Assembly (NCBI GenBank): GCA_934661715.1
Contig: CAKUJL010000010.1
Location: 1-15,318 of the forward strand
Direction: 5' to 3'
Source: an uncultured Oscillospiraceae bacterium
GTDB lineage: Bacteria > Bacillota > Clostridia > Oscillospirales > Oscillospiraceae
Length of the DNA: 15,318 bases
In this document: positions 6,237 through 11,497 of the stretch, in pieces
How positions within the stretch are numbered: the first letter of the stretch is position 1
How the letters are laid out: each line of letters starts with the position of its first letter
The notes under the pieces: model-generated
Told to the model about the DNA's origin: nothing
Seen by the model: the letters and a program-made list of their open reading frames with translations, nothing else
Database searches by the model: none
Translations under genes and position numbers: made by a program

Positions 6237-7277
6237 ATGCCGTTACCCTTGATTTTAGGCGGAGCTGCCGCCATCGCCGGTGCTGTTGGAATCGGAAGTG
6301 CCGTTCACGGCGGTGTAAAGATGAAGGAAGCCAACGATACGATGAAATGGGCCGAAAGCAAGCATAGAGAGTCCATTACTGGTTTCGAAACGCAGAACAA
6401 GAAAACCACTGCCGATATGGACCGCTTGGGGAAAAAGGAGCTTGAAATTCTGGACAGTTTTCAGAAATTCTCCAACATTTTTGAGCAGATCCACAACCGT
6501 CCGGAATTTAAGCCTTATGAAAAAGAGAATGTCAGCATTCCTGCCTATAATGCAGAAGAGCTGAAGCAGGTCTCGGTCGGCGCAGGTGTTCTGCTGGGAG
6601 GACTCGGCGGCGCAGCAGTTGGCACAGCAGGCGGCTTTGCAGCAGCCGGTGCAACTACAGCAGCCGTTATGGCGCTTGGAACCGCTTCGACCGGGACGGC
6701 CATCGCATCCCTGAGCGGAGTGGCAGCCACCAACGCAACGCTGGCTGCTCTTGGCGGCGGTGCGATCGCCGCCGGTGGCGGTGGTATGGCGCTCGGCACG
6801 ACCATTCTCGGTGCCGCAACACTCGGCGTTGGCATCTTAGTCGGCGGTGTCATCTTCAATGTGACCGGAAGCAAACTCTCTGACAAGGCGGATGAAGCGT
6901 TCAAACAGGCGAAAAAAGAAGAGACCGAAGTCCGTAAGATCTGCCGTTACATGCGAACTCTGAGCGATGCAGAAAGCAGATTTGAGGATGCTCTTCAGAC
7001 TGTTGATAAAATCTACCGCCGCCATTTGGAGAAACTCGGCGATTTGGTGGTTCTCAGCGGAAAGACTGATTGGAATGACTATTCTGACGCTGAGAAAAAG
7101 TTGACGGAAAACACCGCGCTGCTGGTTGGGCTGCTGTATAGCATGTGCAAGGTGCAGCTTGTTCTCCAAAGCAACAGTGCCACCGAGTTGAACCGCGTCA
7201 ACGAAGAAGGAATCAGTGCTTCTTGCGAGACAGCAAAGAACTTCCTTGTTGACAGTGGTCTTGCCGCGCTGGTATAA
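6237..7277 (+). CDS. Glycine-zipper membrane protein of the cassette
   Basis: This 346-aa protein starts with a short hydrophobic helix (3-22). A helical, coiled-coil-prone region follows (30-110; KWAESKHRESITGFETQNKK). Residues ~113-208 form a long Gly/Ala-rich hydrophobic core with repeated GxxxG-like spacing (GAGVLLGGLGGAAVGTAGG, GGGAIAAGGGGMALG, GVGILVGGVIF). The rest is helical with NTALLVGLLYSMCKVQLVL near 292-310. Glycine zippers pack membrane helices and occur in pore-forming and channel proteins. Homologues are, as I recall, sometimes labelled 'chemotaxis protein', which I think is misleading. AGGAGG lies nine bases before the ATG and the gene follows YkgJ by 12 bp. A terminator follows at 7312. 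Membrane location is well supported; pore formation is inference. Confidence 0.8.
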   Translation: MPLPLILGGAAAIAGAVGIGSAVHGGVKMKEANDTMKWAESKHRESITGFETQNKKTTADMDRLGKKELEILDSFQKFSNIFEQIHNRPEFKPYEKENVSIPAYNAEELKQVSVGAGVLLGGLGGAAVGTAGGFAAAGATTAAVMALGTASTGTAIASLSGVAATNATLAALGGGAIAAGGGGMALGTTILGAATLGVGILVGGVIFNVTGSKLSDKADEAFKQAKKEETEVRKICRYMRTLSDAESRFEDALQTVDKIYRRHLEKLGDLVVLSGKTDWNDYSDAEKKLTENTALLVGLLYSMCKVQLVLQSNSATELNRVNEEGISASCETAKNFLVDSGLAALV

Positions 7278-7311
7278 TTAAAATAACTGTATATTACCAT
7301 TTAAATCAATG

Positions 7312-7350
7312 CCCTGGAGATGTTTCCTTTTGAATCTCCAGGGTATTTCT
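7312..7350 (+). terminator. Rho-independent terminator at the end of the cassette operon
   Basis: CCCTGGAGAT (7312-7321) and ATCTCCAGGG (7334-7343) form a perfect 10-bp stem around a 12-base loop, followed by TATTTCTT. It lies 34 bp after the glycine-zipper stop codon and only ~30 bp before cotJC homology begins, so the operon sits at the very end of the left element. Confidence 0.85.
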
Positions 7351-7384
7351 TATGTTGTCCTTACATGATCGCAGCATCCGCAGC
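7351..7384. other. Junction of left element with cotJC (candidate attachment site)
   Basis: Read on the minus strand, CotJC homology runs through ADLTEDLAA and then stops. Family members continue with an E-K/Q-K-A-R type helix, but here the frame reads DAAIM and terminates at 7361-7363. The switch from gene-like to element sequence is therefore at about 7370-7380. The exact crossover cannot be placed without the unoccupied locus or the other end of the element. Confidence 0.55.
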
Positions 7385-7705
7385 CAGGTCCTCTGTGAGG
7401 TCCGCGATGGTGTCGCCCGTGACCTGCATGGTGCTCGCCGACCACGGGTAACCCGAGGCGAACTGTGGGAAAACGCCCGTCGTGTGGTCGACAAAGTACG
7501 GCTCGAACCCAGCCTCCTTGATCTGCTCCTCGGTCAAATTGCGCGTAAGCTGGTGAACGATCGTGCCGACCATCTCGAGATGCCCCAGCTCCTCTGTGCC
7601 GATGTCGGTCAGCAGGCCCTTGAGCTCGGGGTAGGGCATGGAGTAACGCTGGGAGAGGTAGCGCAGCGACGCGCCGAGCTCGCCGTCCGGGCCTCCATAT
7701 TTCAA
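7361..7705 (-). pseudogene. cotJC: Interrupted fragment of spore-coat manganese-catalase-family gene cotJC
   Basis: The minus frame gives KYGGPDGELGASLRYLSQRY, MPYPELKGLLTDIGTEELGH, LEMVGTIVHQLTRNLTEEQI and FVDHTTGVFPQFASGYPWSA. These are clearly CotJC/manganese catalase, including the metal-ligand motifs around DGELG and TEELGHLE. CotJC is normally ~190-220 aa; here only ~108 homologous codons remain. The first ~28 codons (normally MW.YEKKL...) are missing at the right, and everything after DLAA is missing at the left. At 7706 an in-frame TAA lies immediately upstream, so no native start survives. Both cut ends border mobile DNA: the cassette terminator on one side and the integrase gene on the other. 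The fragment itself has no frameshift, which suggests recent or repairable interruption. Confidence 0.85.
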
Positions 7706-7726
7706 TTAACCATAAAATGAGCATGA
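7700..7726. other. Junction of right element with cotJC (candidate attL/attR)
   Basis: Homology to CotJC ends at the codons for KYGG (about 7694-7702). The integrase stop codon is at 7727-7729. The AT-rich 25 bp between them is foreign to both, and large serine integrases commonly lie directly beside their attachment site. The crossover is therefore expected within or next to this interval. It shows no similarity to the junction at 7351-7384, which argues for two different recombination specificities. Confidence 0.55.
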
Positions 7727-9223
7727 CTAAAGGACGAGACGGTAGTGGACGGTCAGGGTGTTGGCGGCTTTGTTCCAGGTGATATTGTCGGCGACGCTGC
7801 GGACGGCGGCGTTCTTTTCGGCAACGGTGGTGTCGGGGGATTCCAGCGTTTTGACGACGGCGCGGAGAGCGGAGCGCAGCAGCTTCGGATCGGCGGCGGC
7901 CCGGTCCTCTTTCTGCATGGCGGCGATCTGCGCGTCGAGATCGGCGATGCGCTTCTGCACGGCGGCCTTGCTCGCCTTATACTCTTCGACGGTATCGGCG
8001 CCGGTAAGGTAAGCGTCGCGCAGGCGGTCGAGCATGCGAACGGCGGAATCGCGCGCGGCCTCGACGGCGGATAGGGAAGATGCGGAGCCGTCGCTGGAAC
8101 GGACCACATCGAAGGTCAGAGACGAACCGCGGGCGGCGTCCTCCCGCAGGCGGGAGATCAGTGCAGCCTCCAGCGCGTCGCGGCGCACCGTCTGCCGGAC
8201 GCGGCAGGAGCCGCGCACGTAATTATTGCAAGCCATATAATCCGGCGTATTCACGATGAGGCCACCGCCGCAGGCGGCACAGCGGACAAGGCCGGAGATC
8301 CAATGCTTCTGCGTTCCGGACGCGCGGGCATAGCGCGGGTACAAAAGTTTCTGCTCGTCGATGCGGCGCTGAACGGCATTGAAAGTCTCTTCGTCGATCA
8401 GCGGCTCGTGCTTGCCGTCGACGAGGACGACATTCTCGTTCGAAAAGTCGCGGCGGGTGCGGCCGGCCGGATTCCAGCGCAGCTTGCCGATATAGACGGG
8501 GTTGCGCAGGATATATTCGATGGTCCGGTTTTCAAACCTGCCGCCGCGGTGCGTGCGCTGGCCGCATTCGTTCATCCAGCGCGCGAGCGGAAAGCAGCCT
8601 TCGCCAGCGAGGTAGCGGCGGAACAGCTCTTTCACAAAGCCATCCTCGGGCGGTTTCGGCACGAAAACGTGATCCTTGATGCCGTAGCCATACGGCGGAT
8701 TGCTCTGCACCTCGCCGCGGCGGTGCTTTTCCTCCATGCCGCGCTTGACCTCCTGGGCAAGGTTGATGCTGTAGTATTCGTCCATCGCCTCGATGAGCGC
8801 TTCGGTAATGAGGCCCATGCCGCCCTCGGCCACCGGCTCGGAGATCGAAATAACGTCAATGCCGAGCTGCTTGCGCAGGATCGACTTATACATGACCGCA
8901 TCATCGCGGTTGCGGGCAAAGCGTGAAAACTTCCAGAGCAGGATCGCGTCGAAGGGCTTCGGCTTCGTCTTGGCGACGCCGATCATGCGGCGGAATTCGT
9001 CGCGCTTTTTCACACCGCGGCCGGAAATGCCCTCGTCCATGAAGACGAATTCATCCGGCACGATATAGCCGTTGCGCGCGGCCCATTTGCGGATCTCGAC
9101 GAGCTGCGAGGCGGGGGAGAGCTCCACCTGGTCATCGGTGGAGACGCGGATATAGGCCGCGGCGATGCGAAGATCAGGCAGCGGCGCGGGGACGGAAGAA
9201 GTAAAGCCTTTCGGCGGGGTCAT
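7727..9223 (-). CDS. int: Large serine recombinase (phage/element integrase)
   Basis: This 498-aa protein has the N-terminal resolvase domain (20-165): AAAYIRVSTDDQ places the catalytic serine at about residue 28, with DEGISGRGVKKRDEF and LLWKFSRFARNRDDAVMYKS. The recombinase domain (about 180-290) includes NPPYGYGIKD and NPVYIGKLRWN. A zinc ribbon lies near 315-345 (RCAACGGGLIV, then two more Cys). A coiled coil follows near 370-420. It catalyses integration at an att site without host factors; excision usually needs a small directionality factor, which I did not identify. AAGGAG lies nine bases before the ATG at 9223. Its 3' end lies 22 bp from the broken end of cotJC, so this enzyme is the likely agent of that insertion. 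Confidence 0.95.
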   Translation of the reverse strand: MTPPKGFTSSVPAPLPDLRIAAAYIRVSTDDQVELSPASQLVEIRKWAARNGYIVPDEFVFMDEGISGRGVKKRDEFRRMIGVAKTKPKPFDAILLWKFSRFARNRDDAVMYKSILRKQLGIDVISISEPVAEGGMGLITEALIEAMDEYYSINLAQEVKRGMEEKHRRGEVQSNPPYGYGIKDHVFVPKPPEDGFVKELFRRYLAGEGCFPLARWMNECGQRTHRGGRFENRTIEYILRNPVYIGKLRWNPAGRTRRDFSNENVVLVDGKHEPLIDEETFNAVQRRIDEQKLLYPRYARASGTQKHWISGLVRCAACGGGLIVNTPDYMACNNYVRGSCRVRQTVRRDALEAALISRLREDAARGSSLTFDVVRSSDGSASSLSAVEAARDSAVRMLDRLRDAYLTGADTVEEYKASKAAVQKRIADLDAQIAAMQKEDRAAADPKLLRSALRAVVKTLESPDTTVAEKNAAVRSVADNITWNKAANTLTVHYRLVL

Positions 9224-9346
9224 AAGAGGTCACTCCTTTGCGGGGGGGATTTTTACCGGTGGCGGGGCGGGACAGAATGGTATATACTGATGCGCGGCGC
9301 CAAAATATTATCATCGGAAGATTCTGAGAGGAAAGAGAGGCAAACC

Positions 9347-9478
9347 ATGCCAAACCGACTCGATCAAGAGATCCTTGAAAAGTTCCGTAGACTGAACCCT
9401 GAGAATCAGGAAGCTATTCTTGTTTACTTAGCAACAGCTCTATCTGAGCCAGAAGCATCTTCTTCTGATCGTCGGTAA
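9347..9478 (+). CDS. Possible 43-aa small protein overlapping the repressor gene on the other strand
   Basis: The predicted peptide, MPNRLDQEILEKFRRLNPEN followed by QEAILVYLATALSEP and a polar tail, is a plausible amphipathic helix pair. The LNPENQ motif is common in the C-terminal parts of XRE regulators. GAGAGG precedes the ATG by seven bases. The last 65 bp are antisense to the 3' end of the repressor gene (stop at 9414), so the two transcripts converge. TATACT at 9283-9288 could be a -10, though no good -35 is seen. It may be a real regulatory peptide or just a fragment of an older regulator gene. Confidence 0.4.
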   Translation: MPNRLDQEILEKFRRLNPENQEAILVYLATALSEPEASSSDRR

Positions 9479-9755
9479 GCCGGCGAACCAATTCCATCAA
9501 GCGCGCTTCCAATGGGGAAAGACCGTCGACCTTCAGGTCGGCGGTTTTTTCTATCTCATCACACCCAAGCAGATATGCAGGGGTAGTGTGCAGCGCGACG
9601 GCAAGCTTTGCAATTTTATCTCTGCGCATATTAGCAATATCGCCGGTTTCCCATTTGCGGACAGTGCTTTTGCCGACGCCGACAATGTTGCCAACTTCCT
9701 CTAAGGTCAGCCCGAGCTCTTCACGCAGCTGCCTGATCTTATCCTTCATTTCCAT
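9414..9755 (-). CDS. Phage-type XRE repressor (CI-like)
   Basis: This 113-aa protein has an N-terminal helix-turn-helix at 6-62 (IRQLREELGLTLEEVGNIVG, KSTVRKWETGDIANMRRDKI, LAVALHTTPAYLLG). A C-terminal helical part follows (LSPLEARLMELVRRLTDDQK). There is no S24 peptidase domain, so RecA-driven self-cleavage as in lambda CI is not expected; relief of repression would need an antirepressor or another signal. AGGTGATT precedes the ATG by eight bases. It is divergent from the Cro-like gene at 9905, with operator-like palindromes between them, the standard lysogeny switch layout. Its predicted promoter overlaps site O3. Confidence 0.9.
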   Translation of the reverse strand: MEMKDKIRQLREELGLTLEEVGNIVGVGKSTVRKWETGDIANMRRDKIAKLAVALHTTPAYLLGCDEIEKTADLKVDGLSPLEARLMELVRRLTDDQKKMLLAQIELLLSKQE

Positions 9756-9779
9756 AGGGAATCACCTCACTGTGCGTTG

Positions 9780-9808
9780 ATAATATCACATAAGTGTCAT
9801 TTATGCAA
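9780..9808 (-). promoter_or_regulatory. Leftward promoter of the repressor gene
   Basis: On the minus strand TTGCAT (complement of 9803-9808), 17 bp, then TATTAT (complement of 9780-9785). Site O3 (9794-9809) covers the -35 and part of the spacer, so occupancy there should block repressor synthesis. Confidence 0.65.
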
Positions 9809-9809
9809 C
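9794..9809. promoter_or_regulatory. Operator-like site O3
   Basis: Read on the minus strand as GTTGCATAAATGACAC, it matches 12 of 16 positions of site O1. It overlaps the repressor promoter. Confidence 0.5.
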
Positions 9810-9815
9810 ATTGAA

Positions 9816-9831
9816 GTTTCGTAAAAGACAA
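9816..9831. promoter_or_regulatory. Operator-like site O2
   Basis: GTTTCGTAAAAGACAA matches 13 of 16 positions of O1. It lies between the two divergent promoters, upstream of the cro -35. Confidence 0.55.
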
Positions 9832-9839
9832 AATTGTGC

Positions 9840-9867
9840 TTGACAATAGAAAATGATATGTTAAGAT
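9840..9867 (+). promoter_or_regulatory. Rightward early promoter (cro promoter)
   Basis: TTGACA (9840-9845) is a perfect -35. After 16 bp comes TAAGAT (9862-9867) as -10, directly abutting operator O1. Repressor bound at O1 would block transcription initiation of cro and, if no terminator intervenes, the early operon. Confidence 0.7.
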
Positions 9868-9868
9868 A

Positions 9869-9884
9869 GTGTCGTAAAGGACAC
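9869..9884. promoter_or_regulatory. Operator-like site O1
   Basis: GTGTCGTAAAGGACAC: perfect 5-bp arms GTGTC/GACAC around a 6-bp centre. It sits between the cro -10 and the ribosome site, the best position for repression of the rightward promoter. The same arms recur at 10103. Confidence 0.7.
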
Positions 9885-9904
9885 TTACAAAGGAGGTGAA
9901 AACG

Positions 9905-10111
9905 ATGAACGCAAAAGCATTGTACGACGCCATGAAAGCAAAAGGTATCCAGATCGGGGAGATGTGCGAGCTGCTGAACATGAGCAGAAGCGCATTTTAT
10001 CGAAAGACAAGAGGTAAGTCCGAGTTTACGTTGAGCGAGATCAATAAGATCTGCGAGGTACTTGGCGTGTCTTCGCCGATCGGAATTTTTTTTGCTCAAG
10101 TAGTGTCCTAA
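9905..10111 (+). CDS. Cro-like/XRE small DNA-binding protein
   Basis: This 68-aa protein is a single helix-turn-helix domain: MNAKALYDAMKAKGIQIGEM, LNMSRSAFYRKTRGKSEFTL, INKICEVLGVSS. It resembles Cro-like proteins of Clostridia phages. AAAGGAGGTG (9889-9898) precedes the ATG at 9905; a GTG inside the ribosome site at 9896 is in frame but is not the start. It is divergent from the CI-like repressor and probably acts at the same operators, opposing it in the lysis/lysogeny choice, as known for such pairs. Its stop codon lies within a fourth copy of the operator palindrome. Confidence 0.85.
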   Translation: MNAKALYDAMKAKGIQIGEMCELLNMSRSAFYRKTRGKSEFTLSEINKICEVLGVSSPIGIFFAQVVS

Positions 10112-10118
10112 AAGACAC
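10103..10118. promoter_or_regulatory. Operator-like site O4 overlapping the cro stop codon
   Basis: GTGTCCTAAAAGACAC has the same perfect GTGTC/GACAC arms as O1 and differs from it at only two central positions. It includes the TAA stop of the Cro-like gene (10109-10111). A bound repressor here could act as a roadblock or loop anchor. Confidence 0.6.
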
Positions 10119-10187
10119 TTCCAGATGAAAGAAAGCTGCGGAGAAGAGAACGGAAGCGGATTTTTTGAAGTGCCGCCATTAGGGCGG

Positions 10188-10224
10188 AAAAAGCAAAACA
10201 GCCGGTGCGTCATCACCGACTGTT
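10188..10224 (-). terminator. Minus-strand terminator inside the hairpin-rich element
   Basis: Hairpin arms AACAG-CGGTG (10197-10207) and CACCG-CTGTT (10214-10224), with one mismatch, loop CGTCAT. On the minus strand the stem is followed by TTTTGCTTTTT (complement of 10188-10198), a typical U-rich tail. It would end a leftward transcript coming through the element, before it reached the 3' side of cro. Confidence 0.55.
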
Positions 10225-10416
10225 CTGCCGCAAATTTCTTTACCATAGCCAGACGCACCATAAATGGGCAGCACATGACGATGCCACTTCTATGACTGGC
10301 TGCGCGACTTAGGCAGTATGCGATCTGCCGATTCCCTGACGGGCCGCCCCGTCGCTCGCGCAACGACATGACAGATTCGTTTCGCACTCACGGTTTTTTG
10401 CGCTCACCAGCGTAGA

Positions 10417-10458
10417 CCGCCTATGGTTGGGCGGAATAGCCTCTATGGTGAAGAGGCT
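10417..10458. other. Twin hairpins with near-identical TATGGTxG loops
   Basis: CCGCC-TATGGTTG-GGCGG (10417-10434) is followed after three bases by AGCCTCT-ATGGTGA-AGAGGCT (10438-10458). The stems differ in sequence yet the loops share ATGGT, which suggests conserved RNA structure or repeated protein-binding hairpins rather than chance. Confidence 0.45.
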
Positions 10459-10561
10459 TTAGAGCGCGGAATAAATCGAATCAAACGTTATGGCACAGGG
10501 GCGGATGCAAAAACTGTCCCAAGAAGAACAGCCCCTTTCCGCCCTAATAGGGGCACTTCAA

Positions 10562-10669
10562 GAATAGCACAAATTTGTCTTTTCTGCAACACATATTCGA
10601 CGAGCCGAAAGGCTGGGGCAAGGGGACGAGCGGGGCGGCATAGATTCTGAGAGAAAGGAGCGTGCGGGC
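10562..10669. other. Leader between the hairpin element and the early operon
   Basis: This holds a short palindrome ACAAATTTGT (10569-10578), a GNRA-type hairpin AGCC-GAAA-GGCT (10603-10614), and the ribosome site AAAGGAG before the next gene. No convincing promoter is seen, so the early operon is probably read from the cro promoter or from an undetected one. Confidence 0.35.
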
Positions 10670-10849
10670 ATGGGGAAGCGAAAACAGGAGCCGATCATCG
10701 TGAAGGCCTACGTCAAGACGGCGGACGGCGGCGAGGTGGACGTGGACACGCTCAGCGACGAGCAGCGCGAGAAGTTGGGCACATGGCTGCGCGTGACCTA
10801 CCTGAACGAGCTGTGCCGAGGGAAAGCAAAATTCCATGTGAAACAATAA
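10670..10849 (+). CDS. Small conserved phage protein, 59 aa
   Basis: The ATG at 10670 follows AAAGGAG by ten bases and opens a 59-residue frame: MGKRKQEPIIVKAYVKTADG, then GEVDVDTLSDEQREKLGTWL, then RVTYLNELCRGKAKFHVKQ. The codon pattern is strongly GC3-rich like its neighbours. I recognise this type of short protein at the start of early operons in Oscillospiraceae phages, but no function is assigned to it. It is the first gene of the packed rightward operon. The next gene starts 39 bp after its stop. Confidence 0.75.
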   Translation: MGKRKQEPIIVKAYVKTADGGEVDVDTLSDEQREKLGTWLRVTYLNELCRGKAKFHVKQ

Positions 10850-10888
10850 GAGGCAAGGGAAAATCCTTTGCAGAAAGAGAGGGACAAA

Positions 10889-11161
10889 ATGCAAAAGAAG
10901 GATCGACGCACGAGAGAAGAGCAGGCGCTGCGGCACGCGCAGACGCTGCTGCGGCTGGCGGTACTGCTGTGGATCGCGGTGCTGCTGCTGTGCCTGTTGG
11001 AGCCGGGATGCCTGGCGATGGACGCGGCGGCCGCGGCGGCGGAGACCGACCCGGCGGTCACGTGGCTGGCGGCGGTGGGCGCCGGATGGCTGACGTGGCG
11101 CGGAATGGTGCTTGTCCTGAAGCTGGACGAGCCGAGGAGAAAGAGGGGGGTGCGCAGATGA
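10889..11161 (+). CDS. Small two-helix membrane protein
   Basis: This 90-aa protein has a basic N-terminus (MQKKDRRTREEQALRHAQTL) followed by two hydrophobic segments: LLRLAVLLWIAVLLLCLL (about 20-37) and PAVTWLAAVGAGWLTWRGMV (about 55-75). It ends in RRKRG. An upstream TTG start is possible, but GAGGG before the ATG at 10889 fits better. The stop overlaps the next start as ATGA, so the two are coupled. It may be a phage membrane protein such as a holin-like or superinfection-exclusion factor. The position in an early region favours the latter, but the sequence does not settle it. Confidence 0.65.
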   Translation: MQKKDRRTREEQALRHAQTLLRLAVLLWIAVLLLCLLEPGCLAMDAAAAAAETDPAVTWLAAVGAGWLTWRGMVLVLKLDEPRRKRGVRR

Positions 11162-11490
11162 GCTATTTATCCTCGGGCGCGCAGCTGCTCGGCAACCTTG
11201 AGCACACGGCGGCGGAGCTGCTGGAAACGACGATGCAGGAGCGTGGGCGCGGCTTTGCGAGCGACAACGAGAGCTGGGCGGAGATCAAAGCTCATCTTGA
11301 GCGCGCGAAGAAGGCGACGGGCGACCTTGAAAAGGTCCACAAGGAGATGTGGGACGCCATCAAAGACCAGAACGAGGACGCCTACGGGGCGCTGGCGAAT
11401 GAGCTGACGCGCGCGGGCGCTGCGCTGGCGGCGGAATGGATGGTCGTCTCGGTGCTCGGCAAGATCGCCGTGGAGATGACGGGAGAGTGA
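11158..11490 (+). CDS. Phage early-operon protein of unknown function, 110 aa
   Basis: The frame begins MSYLSSGAQLLGNLEHTAAE and continues with a mostly helical sequence (ERGRGFASDNESWAEIKAHL, KKATGDLEKVHKEMWDAIKD) ending in LGKIAVEMTGE. The reading frame stays open ~375 bp further upstream, but GAGGGGGGT lies just before the ATG at 11158, and that ATG overlaps the preceding stop, so this start is preferred. No domain is recognised. A MazG-like/NTP-pyrophosphohydrolase helper or a structural helper would be guesses. It is co-directional and coupled with its neighbours. Confidence 0.72.
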   Translation: MSYLSSGAQLLGNLEHTAAELLETTMQERGRGFASDNESWAEIKAHLERAKKATGDLEKVHKEMWDAIKDQNEDAYGALANELTRAGAALAAEWMVVSVLGKIAVEMTGE

Positions 11491-11497
11491 AGCGCGC

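Larger units (their letters stand above)
10165..10561. mobile_element. ~400-bp hairpin-rich non-coding element with 26-bp terminal inverted repeats (MITE-like)
   Basis: The ends 10165-10190 and 10536-10561 are inverted copies matching at 24 of 26 positions, both beginning TTGAAGTGCC or close to it and containing CATTAGGGCGGAAA or its near variant. No transposase lies inside, and neither strand has a convincing gene. The interior is unusually rich in short hairpins: 10173-10187, 10197-10224, 10312-10329, 10338-10353, 10417-10434, 10438-10458 and 10531-10554. It separates cro from the early operon. It is either a non-autonomous mobile element or a mobile structured RNA. I vaguely recognise the conceptual peptide FRPNGGTS from its ends as recurring in Clostridia genomes, which would fit a dispersed repeat. 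I see no clear target-site duplication. Confidence 0.55.

Noticed and set aside
7361..7705. Tandem insertion of two elements at one shared att site
   Set aside because: Tandem insertions at one site leave only a short shared core between elements, whereas ~325 bp of gene lies here and the two junctions differ.
7350..7724. Alternative frames over the cotJC fragment on both strands
   Set aside because: Only one minus frame shows CotJC homology; the others are shadows in GC-rich sequence.
9797..10387. 196-codon minus-strand open frame across cro and the hairpin element
   Set aside because: It runs antisense over the Cro-like gene and operators, has no clear ribosome site, and its recognisable part is a translation of the inverted-repeat element.
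9319..10653. 12-bp direct repeat AGATTCTGAGAG at 9319-9330 and 10642-10653, both in gene leaders
   Set aside because: Several exact 12-mers are expected by chance in a window this size; the match lies partly in purine-rich ribosome-site sequence.
10783..11157. N-terminal extension of the 110-aa protein
   Set aside because: The upstream part overlaps two better-supported genes and is low-complexity Gly/Ala; the ATG at 11158 has a good ribosome site.
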